The notes under the pieces are model-generated. The model was given only the letters and a program-made list of their open reading frames with translations. It had not been told where the DNA came from and did not search any database. DNA of 7,927 nucleotides from Desulfarculus sp. (GTDB lineage: Bacteria; Desulfobacterota; Desulfarculia; Desulfarculales; Desulfarculaceae), in NCBI GenBank assembly GCA_020216625.1, contig JAIUYB010000080.1:1-7927 (forward strand), written 5' to 3'. Both the position numbers and the translations under genes were made by a program. Positions 1 to 4,291 of this stretch are shown here, piece after piece (position 1 is the stretch's first letter; the number at the start of each line of letters is the position of its first letter).

Positions 1-1
1 C

Positions 2-379
2 GATCTGGACGCCGAGCGGGGCCGAGCCCTGGTGGCGGGCCACCTGGCGCGCGACCTGAACAGCGCCGAGCATTTGGTGCTGGTGGCCGAGGACGCGGCA
101 GGCCAGGTGATCGGCTACGCCGGCGTGCATTGGCTGCCATATCTTTTCAAGGCGGGGCCCGAGGCCTATGTCTCCGAGCTCTTCGTCCGCTCGGACCGCA
201 CCGGCCAGGGGGTGGGGCGGGCGCTGCTGGCGGCTTTGGAGAACGAGGCCCGGACGCGTGGCTGTTGCCAGCTCATGCTGCTCAACAATCGCCAGCGTTC
301 CAGCTATCAGCGCGGCTTTTTCGCCAAGCAGGGCTGGCGGGAGCGGGACAACATGGCCAATTTCGCCCGACCGCTCTGA
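2..379 (+). CDS. GNAT-family N-acetyltransferase, 5'-truncated
   Basis: The open frame runs in from the window edge and ends at TGA 377-379, giving 125 residues of the C-terminal part. An internal GTG at 32 is possible but unlikely as the start, because the frame is open upstream and a GNAT fold needs more N-terminal sequence. Visible fold marks are the beta strand LVLVAED, IGYAGVHW, then YVSELFVRSDRTGQGVGRAL, which matches GNAT motif A (strand beta4 and the acetyl-CoA pyrophosphate loop), followed by an alpha helix ALENEARTRG and the motif-B-like QLMLLNNRQRSSYQRGFF. The tail GWRERDNMANFARPL is typical of small GNATs acting on amino groups. By family it transfers acetyl from acetyl-CoA to an amine in the cytoplasm; the substrate cannot be told. 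In the strict R/Q-x-x-G-x-G motif the first position is Thr, with Arg just before it. The family call is secure and the substrate is unknown. Confidence 0.88.
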   Translation, partial: DLDAERGRALVAGHLARDLNSAEHLVLVAEDAAGQVIGYAGVHWLPYLFKAGPEAYVSELFVRSDRTGQGVGRALLAALENEARTRGCCQLMLLNNRQRSSYQRGFFAKQGWRERDNMANFARPL

Positions 380-432
380 GCGGGGCATCCTCGGGGCCGC
401 GACCATTTCTCTGCCCACGATGGGCCCCACAA

Positions 433-488
433 GCGGAAGGCGGGAGCACCATGGGCAACCCCATCATGCATCCCGCCTGGGTATCCGC
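433..488. repeat. Long interrupted hairpin downstream of the GNAT gene
   Basis: The sequence shows nested inverted repeats. GCGGA 433-437 pairs with TCCGC 484-488, with a 5-base bulge GGGTA on the right. AGGCGGGA 438-445 pairs perfectly with TCCCGCCT 471-478. GCA 446-448 pairs with TGC 467-469. ATGGG 451-455 pairs with CCCAT 460-464 around the loop CAAC. Together they make one stem of about 21 base pairs with small bulges. No T-run follows on either strand, so it is not a standard intrinsic terminator alone. It could be the first part of a tandem terminator, a structured small RNA, a mobile REP-like palindrome, or a translation-control hairpin for the short ORF it contains. The pairing is seen directly; the function is unknown. 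Confidence 0.5.
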
Positions 489-519
489 GATTCTCGGGGT
501 ATGGCTGGCGTTGCGTTAA
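451..519 (+). CDS. Possible 22-residue hydrophobic micro-protein
   Basis: ATG at 451 is preceded by a GGGAG motif (442-446), a plausible Shine-Dalgarno four bases upstream, and the frame ends at TAA 517-519. The peptide begins MGNPIMHPAW and ends in the hydrophobic run VSAILGVWLALR, which could insert in a membrane. Both the ribosome site and the start codon are locked in the 433-488 hairpin, and the 3' end runs into the next hairpin. I recognise no family. Short ORFs of this size arise easily by chance in GC-rich spacer, so this is only a candidate. Confidence 0.2.
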   Translation: MGNPIMHPAWVSAILGVWLALR

Positions 520-559
520 TTCGCTAGCAACAACGCCAGGTTATCCCCGGTGCTTTTTT
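494..559 (+). terminator. Hairpin with T6 tract: candidate terminator for the GNAT transcript
   Basis: CTGGCGTTG 505-513 and CAACGCCAG 531-539 form a perfect 9-bp inverted repeat with a 17-base loop. An outer arm, CGGGG 495-499 with CCCCG 545-549, pairs across a symmetrical internal loop of five bases each side. TTTTTT at 554-559 follows the outer arm within five bases, as expected for Rho-independent termination on the plus strand. The last T of the run is also the complement of the final A of the tRNA CCA end, so the terminator abuts the converging tRNA gene. On the minus strand no U-tract follows the hairpin, so termination of the tRNA transcript there is less clear. Confidence 0.45.
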
Positions 560-634
560 GGTGGAGATGATGGGACTCGAACCCACGACTTCCACGTTGC
601 GAACGTGGCGCTCTCCCAACTGAGCTACATCCCC
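559..634 (-). tRNA. tRNA-Ala, anticodon CGC
   Basis: The reverse complement folds into a complete cloverleaf. The acceptor is GGGGATG with CATCTCC, the D-arm GCTC/GAGC with loop AGTTGGGA, the anticodon arm CCACG/CGTGG with loop TTCGCAA, the variable loop AAGTC, and the T-arm GTGGG/CCCAT with loop TTCGAGT. The anticodon is CGC, reading GCG codons. The G3:U70 wobble pair and A73 discriminator, the classic alanyl-tRNA synthetase identity elements, are both present, confirming alanine. The 3' CCA is encoded (complement of 559-561). GCG is a natural codon in GC-rich genomes, and a dedicated CGC isoacceptor fits. It lies convergent to the GNAT gene and divergent from the his operon. Confidence 0.97.
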
Positions 635-652
635 ATTGGGAAAAGGACGGTC

Positions 653-698
653 GGCGGCTTGCGTCGAGGCTGGGCAAGGATGGATTAACTAAGCCGCC
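653..698 (-). other. Inverted repeat in the tRNA 5' leader
   Basis: GGCGGCTT 653-660 and AAGCCGCC 691-698 are perfect 8-bp complements separated by 30 bases. They fall inside the 74-base leader predicted between the minus-strand promoter and the mature tRNA 5' end. The precursor RNA could therefore fold a separate stem upstream of the RNase P site. The pairing is seen; the role is inferred. Confidence 0.35.
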
Positions 699-714
699 TG
701 GCGTCCATCAGGCA

Positions 715-743
715 TATATACCGGCCCCAACGGCATTAGTCAA
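715..743 (-). promoter_or_regulatory. Near-consensus sigma-70 promoter for tRNA-Ala
   Basis: Read on the minus strand, -35 TTGACT (738-743) and -10 TATATA (715-720) are separated by exactly 17 bases. Each hexamer is one base from consensus. The expected start is an A near 708, giving a leader of about 74 bases before the tRNA. The stretch after the -10 is TGCCTGA, moderately GC-rich, as is common at growth-controlled stable-RNA promoters. No other gene lies downstream on this strand before the tRNA. Confidence 0.75.
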
Positions 744-785
744 CCGAGCCCCAGCCTTCGCCAAACCTCCGCCCGCGCCTGACCC

Positions 786-814
786 TCGACATCGGCCATG
801 ATGCGTGTTAGCAT
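786..814 (+). promoter_or_regulatory. Candidate sigma-70 promoter for the hisB operon
   Basis: TCGACA (786-791) matches five of six -35 bases. After a 17-base spacer comes TAGCAT (809-814), matching four of six -10 bases, preceded by TG at 806-807 as in an extended -10 element (TGtTAGCAT). A start near 821 would leave a leader of about 58 bases before the hisB ATG at 879. It diverges from the tRNA promoter, with about 42 bp between the two -35 boxes. Assigned by consensus only. Confidence 0.5.
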
Positions 815-815
815 G

Positions 816-876
816 TTCTCCTGCGCACTTGGGGCGACAAAGCCTGGGCGAGAGACGCTCCCTTTGGCGAGGAGAA
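816..876 (+). promoter_or_regulatory. Possible leader structure masking the hisB ribosome site
   Basis: TTCTCCT 816-822 is a perfect complement of AGGAGAA 870-876, which contains the hisB Shine-Dalgarno. The pairing extends by GC 823-824 with GC 867-868 over a one-base bulge. Inside it, CAAAG 838-842 pairs with CTTTG 862-866, and GGGCG 846-850 pairs with CGCTC 856-860 (one G:U) around the loop AGAGA. The transcription start predicted from the -10 box lies near 821, which would remove most of the 816-822 arm; only the inner hairpin is then certain to be transcribed. No leader peptide with a run of His codons is visible, so a classical his attenuator is not supported. Confidence 0.25.
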
Positions 877-878
877 TC

Positions 879-1466
879 ATGGCCCGACAGGCGGTTATCC
901 AACGCACCACCCGCGAGACCAGCATCAGCCTCAGCCTGGACCTGGACGGCCGGGGTCGGGCCGAGGTGGCCACCGGGCTGGGTTTTTTCGACCACATGCT
1001 GACCCATGTGGCCTTCCACGGCTACTTCGATTTGGCCTTGGAGGCCCAGGGCGACCTGCATGTGGATCCTCACCACACGGTGGAGGACGTGGGGATCTGC
1101 CTGGGACTGGCCCTGCGCCAGTGCCTGGGCGACCGCCAGGGCTTGGTGCGCTATGGCAACGCCTTCGTGCCCATGGACGAGGCTTTGGCCCAGGTGGTGG
1201 TGGACTTGAGCAACCGCCCCCTGTTGGTGGTCAACGCCGCGCGCCGGCCGGGCAGCGTGGGGCAGTTCGACGGCCAGTTGGCCGAGGAGTTCTGGCGGGC
1301 CCTGGCCATGAACGCCGGCCTGACCTTGCACGTGCGCCTGCTTTATGGAGACAACGACCATCACATGCTGGAGGCGGCCTTCAAGGCCCTGGGCCGGGCC
1401 CTGGACCAGGCCACCAGCCTAGACAGCCGGGCCAGGGGCGTGGCTTCGACCAAGGGGGTGTTATGA
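879..1466 (+). CDS. hisB: Imidazoleglycerol-phosphate dehydratase
   Basis: The 195-residue product catalyses the sixth step of histidine synthesis, dehydrating imidazole glycerol phosphate to imidazole acetol phosphate in the cytoplasm, with Mn2+ as cofactor. Family marks are all present: RTTRETSI near residue 9, TGLGFFDHMLTH (32-43), the metal-binding DPHHTVEDVG (63-72), RYGNAFVPMDEAL (91-103), the second metal site NDHHMLEAAFKAL (159-171) and the C-terminal STKG (190-193). The size fits the monofunctional enzyme, with no fused histidinol phosphatase. The ATG at 879 is chosen because GAGGAGA lies just upstream and homologues begin near here; the frame stays open to ATG 798, but that extension has no family similarity and would start upstream of the predicted transcription start. 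The stop overlaps the next ATG as ATGA. Confidence 0.97.
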   Translation: MARQAVIQRTTRETSISLSLDLDGRGRAEVATGLGFFDHMLTHVAFHGYFDLALEAQGDLHVDPHHTVEDVGICLGLALRQCLGDRQGLVRYGNAFVPMDEALAQVVVDLSNRPLLVVNAARRPGSVGQFDGQLAEEFWRALAMNAGLTLHVRLLYGDNDHHMLEAAFKALGRALDQATSLDSRARGVASTKGVL

Positions 1467-2164
1467 GCGGCGGTATCATGCGCTGGATTGGTATTGGCGG
1501 CGTCCTGCTGCTGGCCCTGGGCCTGGCCAGCGCCTGCCAGACCCCTCGGGTCGCCGACCGGCCGGTCTCCGACTGGCAACCCAAGCGGGTGGCGGTGCTG
1601 CCTTACCAGGTGGCCATTGGCGGCGAAGAGGGCAATGTGCGCTCGCCACTGACCGGCGCCAGCTTCCGCCCCGGTCCCATGATCGAGGGCGCGGGCATGG
1701 CCCTGGACGCCTCCCTGGACCAGTGGTTGCCCAAGGTGGCCGAGTTCTCCATCATCCCGGTCAGCCAGGCCGGAGCGGTCTTCGACCGCATGCGTCGCGA
1801 GAACATCTCCCTGAACCTGATGCAGGCGGTGCTGGCCACCGGCCAGAAGCTCCAGGCCGACGCGGTCCTGGTGGGTTTTGTCTACCGCTTCACCCAGCGA
1901 GTGGGCAGTCCCTACGCCGCCGATCGGCCGGCCTCGGCCGCCTTCGACCTGAACCTGATTCGGGTCAGCGACGGGGCGGTGATGTGGAAGAACTCCTTCG
2001 ACGAGACCCAGCAGGCCTTCAGCGAGAACATCCTGGTCGCCAGCCAGTACATGGACCGTGGCCTGCGTTGGTTCACGGTGCAGGAGTGGGGCGACATCGG
2101 CCTGGGCCAGCTTCTGGAGCGGATGCCCTGGCGCAAGGAAGCCTCCAAGAAGGCGGCGGAGTAG
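1463..2164 (+). CDS. Predicted lipoprotein encoded between hisB and hisA
   Basis: The 233-residue product starts at ATG 1463, overlapping the hisB stop by four bases. Its ribosome site AAGGGGGT (1452-1459) is formed by the codons for the conserved STKG end of HisB, so translation is probably coupled. An in-frame ATG at 1478 is an alternative start. A hydrophobic signal (residues 8-22) ends in GLASAC, placing a lipidated Cys at 25; Ala at -3 is not the commonest lipobox residue but is allowed. The mature part opens with a strand KRVAVLPYQV and later has LQADAVLVGFVYRF, AAFDLNLIRVSDGAVMWKNS and FDETQQAFSENI. This pattern (N-terminal VAVLPY strand, A-D-A-V-L-V-G, D-x-x-x-G-x-x-x-W) recalls periplasmic lipoproteins of the CsgG/LpoB/TolB-N type. 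That resemblance is from memory and structural only. Function unknown; no sign of a role in histidine synthesis. Confidence 0.85.
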   Translation: MSGGIMRWIGIGGVLLLALGLASACQTPRVADRPVSDWQPKRVAVLPYQVAIGGEEGNVRSPLTGASFRPGPMIEGAGMALDASLDQWLPKVAEFSIIPVSQAGAVFDRMRRENISLNLMQAVLATGQKLQADAVLVGFVYRFTQRVGSPYAADRPASAAFDLNLIRVSDGAVMWKNSFDETQQAFSENILVASQYMDRGLRWFTVQEWGDIGLGQLLERMPWRKEASKKAAE

Positions 2165-2168
2165 GGCG

Positions 2169-2897
2169 GTGGAAGTCATCCCGGCGGTGGACCTGAAGGA
2201 CGGACGTTGCGTGCGCCTCAAGCAGGGACGCATGGAGGACGAGACCGTCTTCAGCTCCGACCCGGTGGCCATGGCCCGCCAGTGGCAGGATCTGGGCGCG
2301 GCCCGGCTGCACGTGGTGGACCTGGACGGCGCGGTTCGGGGTCGGCCGGCCAACGCTGGGGTGATCGAAGCCATCTGCTCCGCGCTGACCATCCCGGTGC
2401 AACTGGGTGGCGGGGTGCGGGACGCCGCCGGCCTGGCCGCCACCCTGGCCCTGGGGGTGGACCGGGTGATCCTGGGCACCCTGGCCGCCCGTCAGCCGGA
2501 GTTGGTGCTGGCCATGGCCCGGGAGCACCCTGGCCGGGTGGTGGTGGGCATCGACGCCCGCGAGGGCAAGGTGGCGGTGGCCGGCTGGACCGAGACCAGC
2601 GCCACGGATTACCTGGACCTGGCCCGGCGCTTCGACCAGCCCGGAGTGGCGGCCCTGGTCTTCACCGACATCGCCCGCGACGGCATGCACAGCGGGGTCA
2701 ACCTGGACTCCACCGAGCGCCTGTGCCGGGCGGTGAGCCGTCCGGTGATCGCCGCCGGCGGGGTGCACGATCTCCAGGACATCCGCCGCCTCAAGACCCT
2801 GGTCCCCTTGGGGTTGGCGGGGTGCATCACCGGGCGGGCCATCTACGAGGGCAGCCTGGACCTGGCCCAAGCCCTGGCCCTGGCCGCCCAACCATGA
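2169..2897 (+). CDS. hisA: ProFAR isomerase (phosphoribosylformimino-AICAR-P isomerase)
   Basis: This 242-residue cytoplasmic TIM-barrel enzyme catalyses the Amadori rearrangement of ProFAR to PRFAR, the fourth step of histidine synthesis. The start is GTG 2169, four bases after the upstream stop; it puts the family opening EVIPAVDLKDG at the N-terminus, with the catalytic Asp8. Further marks are HVVDLDGA (48-55), the phosphate-binding LGGGVR (79-84), VVVGIDAREG with the second catalytic Asp129, FTDIARDGM (165-173) and the second phosphate site AAGGV (195-199). The ribosome site is weak (TAGGG immediately upstream), so efficient translation probably depends on the preceding gene. It has the symmetrical half-barrel pattern shared with HisF, but the DLKDGR and TDIARDGM motifs favour HisA. 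A dual HisA/TrpF (PriA) role cannot be excluded from sequence alone. Confidence 0.95.
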   Translation: MEVIPAVDLKDGRCVRLKQGRMEDETVFSSDPVAMARQWQDLGAARLHVVDLDGAVRGRPANAGVIEAICSALTIPVQLGGGVRDAAGLAATLALGVDRVILGTLAARQPELVLAMAREHPGRVVVGIDAREGKVAVAGWTETSATDYLDLARRFDQPGVAALVFTDIARDGMHSGVNLDSTERLCRAVSRPVIAAGGVHDLQDIRRLKTLVPLGLAGCITGRAIYEGSLDLAQALALAAQP

Positions 2898-4270
2898 ACT
2901 TCCGGTGGACCTGGCCGGCCGCGTTCCTGGCCGGCCTCTTGGTCTGCCTGCCATTCGCCTGCCACGCCCCCGCGCCGCCTCCGGCCCCACCCGACCAAAC
3001 GGCGCCTTCCCTACACGAGTTCCAAGGCCTGCCCCAGGACCCGGCCATCTATCTGGCCGGGGCTGGCTGGCGCATGGACCCGGACTACCAGGCCCGGCGG
3101 GTGGCCGAGCTGCGCCAGGCCCATTTCGCCCCCTGGCGCCAGAATGGGCCCCTGCTCTCGGCCGCCGAATTCCGGGCGACCGTGCGCGGCCTGACCACCC
3201 GGAAAGGCTATGGCGAGAACACCCTGCCCCAGGGCCCGGAGTGGGGCGAGCGCCTGTGGGCACTGGCCGATCCGGACGGTTATCCCAACGCCGGCTGGCC
3301 CGGCCTGACCCTGCACGCCGGCGATCTGCGTTCCCTGCCCACCCGCCGGCCGCAGCTCCAGGGTTTTGGCCACGCTGGCGAGGGCCTGGCCTTCGACCGG
3401 CTCCAGGAGTCTACGCTGCCCCCCGGCTCTCCGGTCTGGGTCTGCCACGCCAGCCGGGATGGAGCCTGGCTGTTCTGTGACACCCCCATCGGTTCGCATT
3501 GGTTGGCGGCGGAGAAGGTTGCCCGGGTTGACGCTGAGCTGATGCGGCGCTGGTGTGACGCTCCCCTGGCCGCCATCCGGCGCGACGGGGTGGGGCTGCG
3601 TGACGACCAGGGCCGTTTCGTTTGCCAGGTCGACCTGGGCGCGCTGCTGCCCTTGGCCGGTCAGGACCAGGACGGTTTGTCGGTGCTGGCCCCCCGGGCC
3701 TGTGCTGGCCAGGCCGGAAGCGTGGTCGCGCGCCTGGCCCCGGACCAGGCCGCGCCCCTGCCCCTGGAACTGACGCCTTCGGCCCTGGCCAAGCTGGCCG
3801 CGCCCCTGCTGGGCCAGGCCTATGGCTGGGGCGGCAGCTTTGGCGGGCGGGACTGTTCGGCCCTGGTGCGCGATCTTTTTTTGCCCTTTGGTCTCTGGTT
3901 ACCGCGCAACTCCCGCCAACAGGCCGAGGCCGGGGGCGACCGCCTGGAGTTGATGGGGCTTTCGGCCGAGGAGAAGGAGGCCCTGATTCTGCGACAGGGC
4001 CGGCCCGGGCTCAGCCTGCTCTACCTGCCGGGTCACATCATGCTCTACCTGGGTCAGTGGGAGGGCCGGGTTGTGGTGATGCACGCCCTCTGGGGCCTGC
4101 GCAGCCTGGATGGCCAGGGCCGGGAAGGGCGTTGGGTGGTGGGGAGGGTGGTTATCAGCGACCTTTGGCCCGGCCGCCAGCAGCGCGGTTTGGTTCCCGA
4201 AGGCTCGGAGCCAGTCAGCCGCCTGACCGCTTTGGTGAATCTTGTCCCCGCCTCGGCCCTGGAACCCTAG
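2894..4270 (+). CDS. Exported SH3b-NlpC/P60 peptidoglycan endopeptidase
   Basis: The 458-residue product probably cleaves the peptide stems of peptidoglycan, as gamma-D-Glu-diamino acid endopeptidases of the NlpC/P60 family do. The N-terminus has a membrane-spanning signal (residues 5-22, AAFLAGLLVCLPFAC) followed by a Pro-rich linker; Cys23 may be lipidated, though Pro at -3 makes the lipobox poor. Residues about 40-150 match the N-terminal helical clip of this group. About 150-285 contain two SH3b-like parts (SPVWVCHASRDGAWLFCDTPIGSHWL read in pieces at 179-204, then 222-270). The catalytic domain spans about 295-440: YGWGGSFGGRDCSALVRD carries the nucleophile Cys321, LPGHIMLYLG has His381, and HALWG has His397 as the likely third residue. 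This order resembles the modular Desulfovibrio-type wall amidases. The start overlaps the hisA stop (ATGA) and no Shine-Dalgarno is visible, so re-initiation from hisA is likely. Confidence 0.9.
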   Translation: MNFRWTWPAAFLAGLLVCLPFACHAPAPPPAPPDQTAPSLHEFQGLPQDPAIYLAGAGWRMDPDYQARRVAELRQAHFAPWRQNGPLLSAAEFRATVRGLTTRKGYGENTLPQGPEWGERLWALADPDGYPNAGWPGLTLHAGDLRSLPTRRPQLQGFGHAGEGLAFDRLQESTLPPGSPVWVCHASRDGAWLFCDTPIGSHWLAAEKVARVDAELMRRWCDAPLAAIRRDGVGLRDDQGRFVCQVDLGALLPLAGQDQDGLSVLAPRACAGQAGSVVARLAPDQAAPLPLELTPSALAKLAAPLLGQAYGWGGSFGGRDCSALVRDLFLPFGLWLPRNSRQQAEAGGDRLELMGLSAEEKEALILRQGRPGLSLLYLPGHIMLYLGQWEGRVVVMHALWGLRSLDGQGREGRWVVGRVVISDLWPGRQQRGLVPEGSEPVSRLTALVNLVPASALEP

Positions 4271-4290
4271 CCGCCAGGGTGGCCGGCGGC
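4270..4290. terminator. GC hairpin between convergent genes
   Basis: GCCGCC 4270-4275 and GGCGGC 4285-4290 form a 6-bp inverted repeat with a 9-base loop, filling the 21-base gap between the stop codons of the NlpC/P60 gene and the facing kinase gene. There is no T-run on either strand, so it would be at best a weak bidirectional terminator. Confidence 0.25.
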
Positions 4291-4291
4291 C

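Noticed and set aside
559..634. tRNA-adjacent integration (att) site
   Set aside because: I found no second copy of the tRNA 3' end, no integrase and no cargo genes in the window; the spacer hairpins alone do not show integration.
696..713. Short inverted repeat GCCTG/CAGGC next to the tRNA promoter -10 box as an operator
   Set aside because: A 5-bp repeat with an 8-base gap is expected by chance in DNA this GC-rich, and it has no supporting second copy.
798..878. N-terminal extension of hisB from ATG 798
   Set aside because: The added residues have no IGPD similarity and no good ribosome site, and ATG 798 lies upstream of the predicted transcription start; ATG 879 has a strong GAGGAGA.
827..878. 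Classical his attenuator leader peptide before hisB
   Set aside because: There is no short ORF with consecutive histidine codons and no T-tract terminator in the leader.
1361..2479. Minus-strand open frame (372 codons) opposite hisB, the lipoprotein and hisA
   Set aside because: It overlaps three well-supported genes, has low-complexity Arg/Gly/Ala/His composition and no family motif.
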